Origin: Paludibacteraceae bacterium
GTDB taxonomy: Bacteria > Bacteroidota > Bacteroidia > Bacteroidales > Paludibacteraceae
Length of the DNA: 64,000 bases
NCBI GenBank assembly: GCA_017477325.1
Contig: JAFUWV010000012.1
Span: 1 to 64,000 of the forward strand
Reading direction: 5' to 3'
Below, in pieces: positions 9,012-18,502 of the stretch (position 1 is its first letter; each line of letters begins with the position of its first letter). Position numbers and translations under genes: made by a program. The notes below the pieces were generated by a model. That model was not told the origin of the DNA. It ran no database searches and saw only the letters and a list, made by a program, of their open reading frames with translations.

Positions 9012-10256
9012 TTATTTGTTTAATTGTTTGAGTAGAAGGATAAGTGCAGCAGCAGCGGCATGAGTGGTAATCTGGTCGCGTGAACCACGGAAATGAAAAC
9101 ACTCGGCAAGTGTAGTTTCTTTGCCACTGACAGCAATCCAAACCGTACCGACCGGTTTGTCGGGTGTTCCGCCATCAGGACCTGCAATGCCGGATGTAGC
9201 TACAGACCAATCTGTATTCATGAGTTGCCGGACTCCATCAGCCATCTGCCGCACGGTCTGCTCACTGACAGCTCCATAGGTCTGCAGAGTAGAAGGTTCT
9301 ACCGACAGGACATTCTGCTTGATAGAATTATCGTATGCCACCACTGTACCATAGTAGAAACTGCTGCTGCCTGCATGACGGTTGAGCAGCATGGCTATCT
9401 TGCCTCCTGTGCAACTCTCTGCTGAAGAGACAGTCTCACCTTTTTGTTTGAGCAACTCACCGACAAGCACTTCTATCGGCTTGTCGTCTTCAGCAATGAG
9501 ATAGTCTTGAATAAGAGGTTTAAGAGTGGCAAGGCGAGTCTCCATCTCTGCCGAAAGCTGAACATTGTCAGTATGAGCAGACGCAGACAGACGCAGGCGA
9601 ATCATGCGATTGGCAGGCAGATATGCCAGATGCATATACTCTGGCAGACTGTCTTCCCACTCAGCAATACGCAGAGCAAGAGTGGACTCGGGAATACCAT
9701 AGACAATCAGCGTACGATGCAATATCGTGTTGGTCTGACGCAGTTGTTTCAGGCGCGGGATAATCTGCTCCTCCATTGCCACTTCAGCTTCGAAAGGCAC
9801 ACCCGGCATTGAGTATAGTAATTTGCCGTTCATGGAGAACTCCATAAGCGGAGCAGAGCCTACCCGATTCTCAAGAACAGTGCATGCTTCAGGCACTTGC
9901 CACTGAGTGGCGGTGAGAGAATTGAGAACTTGAGGTCGGTCTTTGTATAGTTCGAGAATATGCTGTTTCACACTCTCATCCTCAATCAGACGGGTGCCGA
10001 AATATCGGCAGAGAGTGGTTTTGGTTATATCGTCTTTAGTTGGACCCAGCCCTCCGGTCATCATGACGAGATCTACGCGTGAGAACGCCTCTGTGAGTGA
10101 GGTCATGATAGCCTGCTCCGAGTCATGAACGGCAGTGGTGCGCTCTACTGCTATTCCTATCTGATTGAGTTGCTTCTCAATCATACCCGAATTGGTATCA
10201 ACTACCTGCCCAATGAGCAACTCGTCGCCTATTACTATTATTTCTGCTTTTTCCAT
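9012..10256 (-). CDS. cinA: CinA-family protein (NMN amidohydrolase)
   Basis: A two-domain protein of 414 residues. The N-terminal part (1-170) is a molybdopterin-binding-like domain with GDELLIGQVVDTN and MTGGLGPTKDD. The C-terminal part (about 255-410) is the PncC-type nicotinamide mononucleotide deamidase with SAESCTGG and SGIAGPDGG, which recycles pyridine nucleotide. An upstream ATG would add six residues (MSSSRR) and increase the overlap with the DUF3109 gene; the start chosen here gives the usual family N-terminus MEKAEIIVIGDE and leaves a 19-base overlap. Confidence 0.9.
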   Translation of the reverse strand: MEKAEIIVIGDELLIGQVVDTNSGMIEKQLNQIGIAVERTTAVHDSEQAIMTSLTEAFSRVDLVMMTGGLGPTKDDITKTTLCRYFGTRLIEDESVKQHILELYKDRPQVLNSLTATQWQVPEACTVLENRVGSAPLMEFSMNGKLLYSMPGVPFEAEVAMEEQIIPRLKQLRQTNTILHRTLIVYGIPESTLALRIAEWEDSLPEYMHLAYLPANRMIRLRLSASAHTDNVQLSAEMETRLATLKPLIQDYLIAEDDKPIEVLVGELLKQKGETVSSAESCTGGKIAMLLNRHAGSSSFYYGTVVAYDNSIKQNVLSVEPSTLQTYGAVSEQTVRQMADGVRQLMNTDWSVATSGIAGPDGGTPDKPVGTVWIAVSGKETTLAECFHFRGSRDQITTHAAAAALILLLKQLNK

Positions 10257-10816
10257 TCTTCTGCTACTAGACAAAGTTCATTATACCACTCTTCACCAAA
10301 GCGTTCTATGAGTGGTTGTTTAAGGAATTGATATATTGGCAGGTGCAGTTTCTTTCCGCATACACGTGCCGGATGACAGATGTCCCAACGGTGGTACTCG
10401 ACAGCAGTGAAAGTGGGATGCTCGGCAAGGCGGATTGGATAAAGATAACACGACATGGGTTTGCGGAAGTCGGTCCTGCCCTGATTATAAAGTTTCTCTA
10501 TGACGCAATAGCACCATCCGTTTTTGTCGGTGCGTGCAAAGACGCAATCCTTTCCATCGATGATTTGCGTGACACGCTCTCCTGTCGGGTCGAAATATGA
10601 TATACCCTTCTCTTCCACCACTTGCCTCGACTCTTTACGCATCTCTGGCAGCAGAAGCGGAAGGAGTTGGCGAATTTTCTCTTCTTCCTCAATAGTCAGT
10701 GGGGCTCCGGCATCGCCTTCTATACAGCAACAACCCTTGCAAACTTCAAGGTCACAGCAGAACTCTTTCTCGAGTAAATCAAGGGAGACAATAGTATTGC
10801 CGATGTGGAACATCAT
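10238..10816 (-). CDS. DUF3109 cysteine-rich protein
   Basis: A 192-residue protein with ten or so cysteines, including CCDLEVCKGCCCIEG near the N-terminus and further Cys in the C-terminal half (SCYLYPIR, CHPARVCGK). This is the DUF3109 family, conserved in Bacteroidota and related to the YkgJ-type metal-binding proteins; a zinc or iron-sulfur site is likely but the function is unknown. It lies in the middle of the housekeeping run and overlaps the start of cinA. Confidence 0.8.
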   Translation of the reverse strand: MMFHIGNTIVSLDLLEKEFCCDLEVCKGCCCIEGDAGAPLTIEEEEKIRQLLPLLLPEMRKESRQVVEEKGISYFDPTGERVTQIIDGKDCVFARTDKNGWCYCVIEKLYNQGRTDFRKPMSCYLYPIRLAEHPTFTAVEYHRWDICHPARVCGKKLHLPIYQFLKQPLIERFGEEWYNELCLVAEEWKKQK

Positions 10817-10846
10817 GATATTGACGATTTGACAATTGACTGTTTA

Positions 10847-11419
10847 CTAATGCAAATAGTGCTCTATAAATATCTTCAGACCTATTAAGATAAGGATAAT
10901 ACCTCCTAACAGTTCTGCATTGAAGCGGAAACTCTTGCCGAACAGCAGACCTATCACGTACCCCATGACGGAGAAGAGCATGCTGACAACAGCAATGGTT
11001 ATTACGGCAATCCATATTTTCTCAGGCAGATGGATGAAAAGCACTCCGCTGGCAAGGGCATCGATACTTGTGGCAACGGAAAGCAGCAGTATCTCAACAA
11101 AAGAGAATACCGGTTTGCTCTCGGTCTGTTGCTCTTCAGGTTTCTTACGCAAGCTCTCATACATCATCTTGCCACCAATGACGGTGAGAAGTACCAGTGC
11201 TATCCAATGACTCCAATTGCTGAAGAAAGCGGAGAAACTGCTGCCGGCGTAGTAGCTCAACAGCGGCATTCCGCCCTGAAACAGGCCGAAGGATAACGCC
11301 ATCAACAAGGCTGACAACCACTGCGCATGCTTGCCTGACTGAAGTCCTTTACTTACAGACACTGCAAAGCAATCCATAGCCAAGCCGACTGCAATCAGTA
11401 TGATGGTGAGCAAATCCAT
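10847..11419 (-). CDS. mntP: Manganese efflux pump MntP
   Basis: A six-helix inner-membrane protein of 190 residues that exports Mn2+. The two inverted halves carry the family signatures GLAMDCFAVSVSKG (residues 17-30) and ATSIDALASGV, whose aspartates are required for transport in the family. Length fits. It lies 4 bases after def in the same run. In many bacteria mntP is preceded by a manganese riboswitch; none is visible here. Confidence 0.9.
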   Translation of the reverse strand: MDLLTIILIAVGLAMDCFAVSVSKGLQSGKHAQWLSALLMALSFGLFQGGMPLLSYYAGSSFSAFFSNWSHWIALVLLTVIGGKMMYESLRKKPEEQQTESKPVFSFVEILLLSVATSIDALASGVLFIHLPEKIWIAVITIAVVSMLFSVMGYVIGLLFGKSFRFNAELLGGIILILIGLKIFIEHYLH

Positions 11420-11423
11420 TGAC

Positions 11424-11972
11424 TCAACGCTTAGTCTTGTACCTCGCCGTGGTTTTACCTTTAGCTATATTGGAGAGTTTGCCTTTCACAAACTGACGAC
11501 GAATGGGAGAGATACGGTCAGTGAAGACGTTGCCTTCCAGATGGTCGTACTCATGCTCAATAATACGCGCCTGAAAACCTGTGTACGTCTCCTCATGTTC
11601 GTTGAAATCTTCATCCTGATAACGGATAACAATGGTCTTCGGGCGAGTGACATTTTCACTGATTCCAGGCAGAGACAGACAACCTTCGCTATACACAGCA
11701 GTATCCTCCGACTCCTCAATAATCTCAGGATTGATGAAAGCCTTCTTGAAATTGACACAGTCAGGATAGTCCTCTCCGAGTTCACTACCATCAACCACAA
11801 AAAGGCGTATGCTCTTGCCTATCTGAGGAGCTGCAAGACCACAACCATCGGCCTGTGTGAGTGTTTCAAACATGTCGGCAACGAGTTGCTTTATTCCAGG
11901 ATAATCCTTGTCTATTTCTTCGGTCTCACGACGAAGTACAGGTTGACCATAAAGATAAATGGGAAGAATCAT
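11424..11972 (-). CDS. def: Peptide deformylase
   Basis: Removes the formyl group from the N-terminal methionine of new proteins. All three metal-site motifs are present: GCGLAAPQIG (43-52), EGCLSLP with the metal-binding Cys98, and HEYDH with His140, Glu141 and His144. The 182-residue length is typical. It follows ruvX in the minus-strand housekeeping run, with about 40 bases between them that contain a short AT-rich repeat and the palindrome GGAGCAGTGCTCC. Confidence 0.96.
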   Translation of the reverse strand: MILPIYLYGQPVLRRETEEIDKDYPGIKQLVADMFETLTQADGCGLAAPQIGKSIRLFVVDGSELGEDYPDCVNFKKAFINPEIIEESEDTAVYSEGCLSLPGISENVTRPKTIVIRYQDEDFNEHEETYTGFQARIIEHEYDHLEGNVFTDRISPIRRQFVKGKLSNIAKGKTTARYKTKR

Positions 11973-12011
11973 ATATGAGATATAAAGATTTACGCGGAGC
12001 AGTGCTCCTGT

Positions 12012-12440
12012 TTAAAGATTTAAAGATTGGGATTGATATTCCAGATAGTCCTCGAGTATGATGCAGGCGGCAATCTTATCAACCACAGCCTTGTCTTGCC
12101 TCTGCTTCTTCTTCATGCCACCTGTCAGCATTGCCTGGTGAGCAAGAACAGAGGTAAAACGCTCGTCATACATCACAAGTTGTCTCTCCGGAAACTGTTT
12201 CTTGAATTGCGAGATGAAGGGGCGGATATAGTTCATCGACTCGCTCTCTTCACCCGACATCTGTCGTGGATAGCCGAGCACTACTGTGTCCACTTGTTCG
12301 TGAGCGAAATAGCCGGTCAGCCAATCTGTCAGAGTATGGGTGGGAATAGTCTCAAGAGGCTGGGCAGTAATGCGCAGAGGGTCGGTCGCTGCCAACCCTG
12401 TGCGCTTTCTGCCATAGTCGATTGCAAGTATTCTGCCCAT
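12012..12440 (-). CDS. ruvX: Putative pre-16S rRNA nuclease RuvX/YqgF
   Basis: A small RNase H-like nuclease of 142 residues linked to 16S rRNA 5'-end maturation. Motifs seen are AIDYGRKRTGLA at the start, VLGYPRQMSG in the middle and YDERFTS. An ATG eight codons upstream exists, but those extra codons run into the junction repeat array and do not belong to the family, so the start MGRILAIDYG is preferred. Confidence 0.92.
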   Translation of the reverse strand: MGRILAIDYGRKRTGLAATDPLRITAQPLETIPTHTLTDWLTGYFAHEQVDTVVLGYPRQMSGEESESMNYIRPFISQFKKQFPERQLVMYDERFTSVLAHQAMLTGGMKKKQRQDKAVVDKIAACIILEDYLEYQSQSLNL

Positions 12441-12455
12441 AAGAGGAAGGAGGAT

Positions 12456-12535
12456 AAGTTTCAAGTTTCAAGGTCCAAGTTCCAAGTTTCAAGGTCAAAC
12501 TTATCAAACTTTATCGAACTTATCAAACTTTCGAA
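12456..12535. repeat. Junction tandem repeats, 9-bp family
   Basis: The gap between the DUF2723 gene and ruvX is filled with near-repeats of TCAAACTTA / TTTCAAGTT units. The right half (TATCAAACT, TATCGAACT) matches the 9-bp family seen in many other gaps of this window. Confidence 0.7.
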
Positions 12536-12542
12536 TTTATTG

Positions 12543-15500
12543 TTATTTCATTATTCCGGCAAACTGCTGATACAAAGGATACCACTTCTCGAAGAGCTCG
12601 GTGCGATGGTTACGCTCAAGGTTTTGCAGCACAAAGCCAAGCACAGCTGCATGGTGACCAAGAGTCTGCGACATAGCCTTCTGCCCTTGTTTGTCAAGCG
12701 TTGCACCCCAAGTGAGATACTCTATATCTGTCTGAGCTACAGCATCCATGATGCGGTCCGCCTTCTCGTTCTCGCCGCAGATATAGTAATCAACAGCCAT
12801 TGTGGCAGCGGTGTAATCGTATGGTACATTGTAGCCCGGCAGCATCTGCTCGGCATAGTCAAGCACCTCAACAGCCTTTTCACGCTGACCCTCCTGAACA
12901 AGGGCCTCAGCCAGTTGTGAGAACATCATACGGTGTGTGCGGCACATGCGCATCAGGTTCTCATCGATATAGATACCGGGCTTGTTCATGTTGCCATAGC
13001 GGAACTTATGCATCATGTTGTCATACATCTTCTCTGTATTGACGCGAGGCTGACCGTCAGGCGAAGCAACTGGAGTCACTTGGTAAGCAAGACCGGTGAG
13101 TTCGAAATACTTCTCTAAGCCCTGATAATAGTCGTTTCCAACGGTCACTGCGAAGTAGATAGGTCGCTTGAACTGATTGGTTGAAATCATCTCAAGCACC
13201 ATCATCTCGCTGCGAGTGAGGCGGCGACCTACGCGTATATCGAGTTGGTCTGCCAGTGGTTGGTCTGCCCACTCTGTGTTTGCAAGAGCCTCTTTGTCAA
13301 CAGGGATATAGAGTTTGTTGGAAGGTATATAACTGTCTCCGTCACGTTTGGTACGCGGGTCCGTAGAGCGTACAAAGTCAAAAGCCGTCTTCACATCAAG
13401 AGGTGTAGATATTTTGTTGTCCACCCACACTACCTCGTTCTTGCCGGGCATATAATCTTTCTCATCCCACGAGATTGGCAGCGACTGAGAAGTATAGTAC
13501 GGGCGTTTCATCTGCGAGATATACCAGTCGGTCTGCAGATAACTCAGGTTGCACACGCGCAGGTTGGTACCCTCGCCTTCTACCTCCTGATTGTACCACA
13601 AGGGGAAAGTGTCGTTGTCGCCATTGGAGAAGATGATGCCCTGGTCTTCGCACGAACGCAGATAGTTGGCACCAAAGTCGCGGCAGGAGTAGCGGTCGGA
13701 GCGGTCGTGGTCATCCCAGTTCTGCTCAGCCATAAGTGCAGGCACACCAAGACAAACGACAGTCAAAGCGCATGCAATAGCAGTCTTCAGTGCCTTGTTG
13801 TCTTTCTTCATAAGCGAGTTGACACCATCGATAAGTGCCATCACGCCCAGACCTATCCAGATGCAGAAAGCATAGAAAGAGCCGGCGTAGGCATAGTCTC
13901 GCTCACGAGGCTGGTAAGGAGTCTGGTTTAGATATACCACAATGGCGAGACCTGTGAGAAAGAACAAGAGGAAGACAAGGGTGAAGTTCTGCAAACCTTG
14001 TTTCTTCTTGCCAAGCTGATAGAAAATGCCTATCAGGCCAAGCAGCAGAGGAAGCATATAATAAACATTATGCCCTTTGTTCTCACGCAATTCCTGAGGA
14101 AGAGCATCCTGGTCGCCAAGGCGGGCATTGTCAAGTGCAGAGATACCGCTGAGCCAGTTGCCTTTAGTTATCTCACCATAGCCCTGTAAGTCGTTTTGCC
14201 GGCCTGCGAAGTTCCACATGAAATAGCGCCAGTACATGAAGTTGCATTGGTAAGAGAAGAAGAAACGCAGGTTCTCACCAAAGGTAGGACACACATCTGT
14301 CTTCTGCTGACCGCAGTAGTCATAGCGTATTTTCTTGCCCTTCACATCTCCCCACTGTTTGTATGCCTCCTTATGCCGTCCATCAGGAGAGTACATACGC
14401 GGGAAGAGCATCATGAACTCACGCTTCATCTTATAGCTTGACTTGTAGCCTGTAACCACGTATTTGTCCTTTTCATCGGGAGAAGACTTAGGTGCAGGAG
14501 CATATTGTGCATGACCTTTCTTCTCTACAGGAATACACATATTGCCTTTTACTTCCAGTTCCACCGGGGCACTGTACATCGCACCATAAAGCAGCGGACG
14601 GTCACCATATTGCTCGCGGTTGAGATAATACTTCAGACTGAACACGTTGTCCGGCGAGTTCTGATCCATCGGAGTATCGGCACTACTGCGGATGACAATC
14701 GCTGCATAAGAGGAGTAACCGATTAGTATGACTGTTATCATCAGCGTGGCAGTGTTGAGCCAACGTGCAGGTACACGCTCTTTTAGCACAAACAACACAA
14801 CTGCAAGGGCGGCAATCACCAAGAGGCCTATCACTACACTCTCACCAAAGAAAGGAATGCCTGCCAATGTAACGGCGAGAATGATAGATATGTTCATTCT
14901 CAACCGGTTTTGGTTGGCATAGGTCTCATATATTGCCCAAGCAAGAGCGGCAACAAGAAGGATGAGATAAATGTAAAGTCCTGTGTTGAAAGGTAGTCCA
15001 AGCAAGTTTACAAAGAACAGCTCCATCCAGCATGCCACCTGTACGGAACCGGGGATAATGCCATAAAGAACTACCGCCAGCACTGCAACCGACACGAGGA
15101 AAGCCAATAACACTCCCTTCCACGAGAACTCATACTTGCGGAAGTAATATACAAGCACGATAGCAGGTATGGTCAGCAGGTTCAAGAGGTGCACACCTAT
15201 ACTTAGTCCCATAAGGTAAGCAATCAGTATCAGCCACTTGTCAGAGCCTTCCTCATCAGCCTTCTCATCCCACTTGAGAATGAGCCAGAACACTACTGCC
15301 GTGAAGAAAGACGAGGACGCATACACCTCGCCTTCAACTGCCGAGAACCAGAAAGTGTCGGAGAAAGTGTATGCCAAAGCGCCTACCATACCGGCACCCA
15401 GTATTGCCACCGCTTGCCACAATGTCATATCTGTGTCTTTAGGCAACAACTTCTTGGCAAGGGCCGTGATTGTCCAGAAGAGGAACAGGATAGTTAATGC

Positions 15501-15758
15501 CGACATCAAAGCGGAAAGTGCATTGACGCACATAGCCACATGCGACGCATCTTTGGCAAACAGACTGGCAAAATGCCCCATAAGCATAAAGAACGGTGCT
15601 CCTGGAGGGTGTCCTACATCAAGTTTGTCAGCCGACGAGATGAACTCACCACAATCCCAGAAAGAGGCTGTGGGTTCCACAGTAAGAAGATACGTTGCAG
15701 CTGCTATGGCGAATGCCAACCACCCGCAGAGCGTATTCCATAGTTTGAAATTCTTCAT
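12543..15758 (-). CDS. DUF2723 polytopic membrane protein, GT117-like
   Basis: A large inner-membrane protein of 1071 residues with roughly a dozen helices in the first 650 residues and a soluble C-terminal region with TPR-like helices (about 940-1070). The N-terminus TVEPTASFWDCGEFISSA followed by GHPPGAPFF is the hallmark of the DUF2723 family, related to protein O-mannosyltransferases; the early Asp/Glu pair would be catalytic in that fold. Bacteroidota have a general protein O-glycosylation system and this family is a plausible part of it, but that is inference. It is the first gene after the promoter of a seven-gene run. Confidence 0.85.
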   Translation of the reverse strand: MKNFKLWNTLCGWLAFAIAAATYLLTVEPTASFWDCGEFISSADKLDVGHPPGAPFFMLMGHFASLFAKDASHVAMCVNALSALMSALTILFLFWTITALAKKLLPKDTDMTLWQAVAILGAGMVGALAYTFSDTFWFSAVEGEVYASSSFFTAVVFWLILKWDEKADEEGSDKWLILIAYLMGLSIGVHLLNLLTIPAIVLVYYFRKYEFSWKGVLLAFLVSVAVLAVVLYGIIPGSVQVACWMELFFVNLLGLPFNTGLYIYLILLVAALAWAIYETYANQNRLRMNISIILAVTLAGIPFFGESVVIGLLVIAALAVVLFVLKERVPARWLNTATLMITVILIGYSSYAAIVIRSSADTPMDQNSPDNVFSLKYYLNREQYGDRPLLYGAMYSAPVELEVKGNMCIPVEKKGHAQYAPAPKSSPDEKDKYVVTGYKSSYKMKREFMMLFPRMYSPDGRHKEAYKQWGDVKGKKIRYDYCGQQKTDVCPTFGENLRFFFSYQCNFMYWRYFMWNFAGRQNDLQGYGEITKGNWLSGISALDNARLGDQDALPQELRENKGHNVYYMLPLLLGLIGIFYQLGKKKQGLQNFTLVFLLFFLTGLAIVVYLNQTPYQPRERDYAYAGSFYAFCIWIGLGVMALIDGVNSLMKKDNKALKTAIACALTVVCLGVPALMAEQNWDDHDRSDRYSCRDFGANYLRSCEDQGIIFSNGDNDTFPLWYNQEVEGEGTNLRVCNLSYLQTDWYISQMKRPYYTSQSLPISWDEKDYMPGKNEVVWVDNKISTPLDVKTAFDFVRSTDPRTKRDGDSYIPSNKLYIPVDKEALANTEWADQPLADQLDIRVGRRLTRSEMMVLEMISTNQFKRPIYFAVTVGNDYYQGLEKYFELTGLAYQVTPVASPDGQPRVNTEKMYDNMMHKFRYGNMNKPGIYIDENLMRMCRTHRMMFSQLAEALVQEGQREKAVEVLDYAEQMLPGYNVPYDYTAATMAVDYYICGENEKADRIMDAVAQTDIEYLTWGATLDKQGQKAMSQTLGHHAAVLGFVLQNLERNHRTELFEKWYPLYQQFAGIMK

Positions 15759-15832
15759 TGTTATTGTATTGTATGTTGATTACATTAGATTGCGTATTCC
15801 GACAAAGCAGCCATGTACGCGCTATAAGCGTG

Positions 15833-15863
15833 CAAAGTTACACATAATTTCTTATATATACAA
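15833..15863 (-). promoter_or_regulatory. Promoter of the DUF2723-ruvX-def-mntP-cinA run
   Basis: TTG, 20-bp spacer, TAACTTTG on the minus strand, about 75 bases before the DUF2723 ATG. It lies back to back with the DMT transporter promoter, 10 bp away, so the two are a divergent pair. Confidence 0.7.
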
Positions 15864-15873
15864 ATCAATTTGT

Positions 15874-15904
15874 TTGGGTATATCTTTAAATTGTAGTAAT
15901 TTTG
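15874..15904 (+). promoter_or_regulatory. Promoter of the DMT transporter
   Basis: TTG, 20-bp spacer, TAATTTTG on the plus strand, ending 26 bases before the ATG, so the leader is short. Confidence 0.7.
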
Positions 15905-15930
15905 CAGTCTCAAAAATTAAGGTTACCAAG

Positions 15931-16821
15931 ATGTGGATACTGCTTGCCATATTATCTGCTTTATGCTTAGGGTTCTACGATGTCAGTAAGAAACAGAGCC
16001 TTACTGACAACTCTGTGGCGGGCGTGCTGTTGCTCTCTGTTGCATGCTCGTCTGCGATATTGCTGCCATTCCTGTTGTTGTCAAGAACAGGGGCGATCGA
16101 GCAGGAGTCCGTATTTTATGTTGCCCGGGTAGGACTGATAGAGCATGGGCTGATACTGCTTAAGTCAGTGATAGTGCTCTCATCATGGCTCTTTGCATAT
16201 ATAGCCATGAAGAATCTGCCGCTGACGATAGTGGCTCCCGTGAATGCCACACGACCGATGTGGACGCTGCTTGGGGCACTGATAATATTCGGTGAGCGGC
16301 TGAACTTGTGGCAATGGGCAGGAGTGACGGTGATAATAGTAGCATTCTTCGCCTTCTCTGTAGTAGGAAAAATGGAGGGAATTCGTTTCAAGAGCAACAG
16401 ATACGTGTGGTGCATGCTGCTTGCAATGTTTCTTGGAGCAGCTTCGGGTCTGTATGACAAATACCTGATGAAGGAGATTGACCACAATGCCGTTCAGGTG
16501 TATTACACTGTTTATCAGACGTTGCTGATGTTGCCTCTGTTCGCAGTTCTACAGAAAAGACAGAAAACAAGCATGCCAAGATGGCGCTGGTGGATAGTAG
16601 GTATATCTGTTTTTCTTGTGATGTCAGACTTTTTCTATCTGCTTGCCCTCACCTACCCTGACTCGCTGATAGCCGTCATTTCCACCACACGCCGGGCAGG
16701 AGTGATTATTCCATTCTTATACGGCTCAATAGCCTTGCACGACAAGCATGTACGCGAGAAGAGCGTATGTCTGATGTTTGTGCTGTTGGGTATGGTATTT
16801 CTGTTGTTGGGAACAATATAA
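15931..16821 (+). CDS. EamA/DMT-family transporter
   Basis: An inner-membrane transporter of 296 residues with ten predicted helices in two similar halves, as in drug/metabolite transporters of the EamA family; motifs APVNATRPMWTLLGALIIFGE and the equivalent STTRRAGVIIPFLYG end each half. The cargo cannot be read from the sequence. The reading frame is open far upstream, through the DUF2723 gene on the other strand, but the promoter and the first hydrophobic helix fix the start at this ATG. It converges on the AsmA-like gene with a 22-base gap. Confidence 0.82.
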   Translation: MWILLAILSALCLGFYDVSKKQSLTDNSVAGVLLLSVACSSAILLPFLLLSRTGAIEQESVFYVARVGLIEHGLILLKSVIVLSSWLFAYIAMKNLPLTIVAPVNATRPMWTLLGALIIFGERLNLWQWAGVTVIIVAFFAFSVVGKMEGIRFKSNRYVWCMLLAMFLGAASGLYDKYLMKEIDHNAVQVYYTVYQTLLMLPLFAVLQKRQKTSMPRWRWWIVGISVFLVMSDFFYLLALTYPDSLIAVISTTRRAGVIIPFLYGSIALHDKHVREKSVCLMFVLLGMVFLLLGTI

Positions 16822-16843
16822 AAGCACTCTGATTGCCTTCCTC

Positions 16844-18502
16844 TTACTTCTTCTCCTGTGCTTTCTTTTGGCTTATGCTCTTCATGATGGACTGATAGAT
16901 ATAGTCCGGAAAAACCGTATGCATGACTCCGTCCATGAAAGGAGACATGAGATACGAAGCGAAATTCTTTTGCGGGTCGCGTGCAATATTGATTTCAGGA
17001 GTGAAAGGCTCATGATTATGAGAGCGCGGATTCTGCTTCTGAATGATTGCAGGTGCAAAGAAATTGATGACTCCTGCATTCTTTGCGAGTCGCTCTATGG
17101 GCGCATCCTCCTTGGTGATATGTGCCGTCAGCTCATCATACAACATGCAGAAAGTGCCCTTGTTGAACTGTTTGTCGCCCTTTGTCTTGATCTCGACACT
17201 ATGAATATTGGCGGAAATAGAAGCACCGCTGATAGGATGCACAAAACTGTTAAGTTGCTCTGTGGAAACATCTTTGCCGAGGAAATTAAACGTAAATGTG
17301 CAGGCCTTGTCGTTTCTGAGAGTAAGATTCATATCTGCCCCGCCCTCTCCCAGTTTGCCTGTGAGGTGAGCCTTGAGCGTGTTGCCTTGCTTATTGTTGA
17401 AACTTGCAGCATTCAGATGCAGATGGTCAAGCGTGAGTTTGCCCACATGGTTGCCATCGCGGGTGAGAGCAACATCAAACTGCGGTAGCGACACTTTGAT
17501 TGTACCTACCTCAACCGGCATCGGTATCTTCATTATGCCCTCTTGCGGCATACCATAAGGTGTCTTGGGCGGAAACTGTGTATCACGATATATCTCAACA
17601 CGCTTGCCTGTAATAGCAATGGAGTCTATATTAACAGACTTATTTCGTGCCTGACGGATCACGTTAACACTGGACGTCGTCAGTTTCATGATGCTTGCAT
17701 CCACCCATGTGACTGCCAATTTGCCTTTTGCCTTCGACAATGCTGCAGGCTTGCAGGTGTTATGGGCCCGGAGGCCTTCAATATTAATCTTACCTGCATC
17801 CTTTGTATCAAGTTCTTTAATGAGCAGTTCAAACAGGCCGTCAGCTGAGAGCATGCTGAAATTACCAAGCGAAAGTGAATAGACCGAGTCATTGTATGCA
17901 AGCTGTTTTGTAGCGACATCATAACTCAGGTCATTAGCTTTCACAGTAATTGAGTCAGCATGAAGTGCGAACTTGTCACCAAGGCGTGTCAGACTGACAC
18001 TTGCATTCTTAACGCGCACGCGGTCTATGCTGACGGTGAACTGATGAGCCGGCGAGTCGGGAAGCCGCTGAACTGACGAATCAGCAGGTTGCGTTGTGTC
18101 TTTTTTCTTTTTCAACTCCTTTGGTGGCAGTACCAGCTGTGCTTCAGGAGATTTCAGTCTGACACTAAGAATCTTGAGTTGTTTTTTCCTCAAACGGAAC
18201 CAGTTGATACCTCTTATGTCTACATCCTCTATTTTTATCAGTTGCTCTGCCTTCACCCCTGTCAGCGAGTCCTGCATAGGTATTCTGCATGTGACATTGT
18301 CAAGACCTACTGTTCCTGACATAAGCAAAACGTGTAGTTTGTCATATGTGACCTCAACCTTGTCGGTTTTGCTTAATACATTTCTGAGTTGTCTGTCTGC
18401 AATTTTTGTTACTATGACATCGGCTGAGGATATAATAACAGAGAGGAGTATAGCTACTCCTCCCAAAACCGACCACAAAATGATATGTTGTTTCTTGGTC
18501 AT
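16844..18502 (-). CDS. AsmA-like membrane-anchored protein
   Basis: A 552-residue protein with one N-terminal helix (about 8-28) and a long beta-rich periplasmic body with AsmA/DUF748-like features (SVRLKSPEAQLVLP, LTLDHLHLNAASFNNKQGN), ending in a charged Lys-rich tail. AsmA-type proteins are related to bridge-like lipid-transfer proteins between inner and outer membranes; the assignment here rests on overall pattern and is moderate. Its start overlaps the end of V-ATPase subunit B by 4 bases (ATGA), so the two are translationally linked, an unusual pairing. Confidence 0.6.
   Translation of the reverse strand: MTKKQHIILWSVLGGVAILLSVIISSADVIVTKIADRQLRNVLSKTDKVEVTYDKLHVLLMSGTVGLDNVTCRIPMQDSLTGVKAEQLIKIEDVDIRGINWFRLRKKQLKILSVRLKSPEAQLVLPPKELKKKKDTTQPADSSVQRLPDSPAHQFTVSIDRVRVKNASVSLTRLGDKFALHADSITVKANDLSYDVATKQLAYNDSVYSLSLGNFSMLSADGLFELLIKELDTKDAGKINIEGLRAHNTCKPAALSKAKGKLAVTWVDASIMKLTTSSVNVIRQARNKSVNIDSIAITGKRVEIYRDTQFPPKTPYGMPQEGIMKIPMPVEVGTIKVSLPQFDVALTRDGNHVGKLTLDHLHLNAASFNNKQGNTLKAHLTGKLGEGGADMNLTLRNDKACTFTFNFLGKDVSTEQLNSFVHPISGASISANIHSVEIKTKGDKQFNKGTFCMLYDELTAHITKEDAPIERLAKNAGVINFFAPAIIQKQNPRSHNHEPFTPEINIARDPQKNFASYLMSPFMDGVMHTVFPDYIYQSIMKSISQKKAQEKK

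Noticed and set aside
15238..15930. An N-terminal extension of about 230 residues on the DMT transporter frame
   Set aside because: It lies antisense to the DUF2723 gene and across both promoters; the extension has no domain and the transporter begins naturally with its first helix at 15931.
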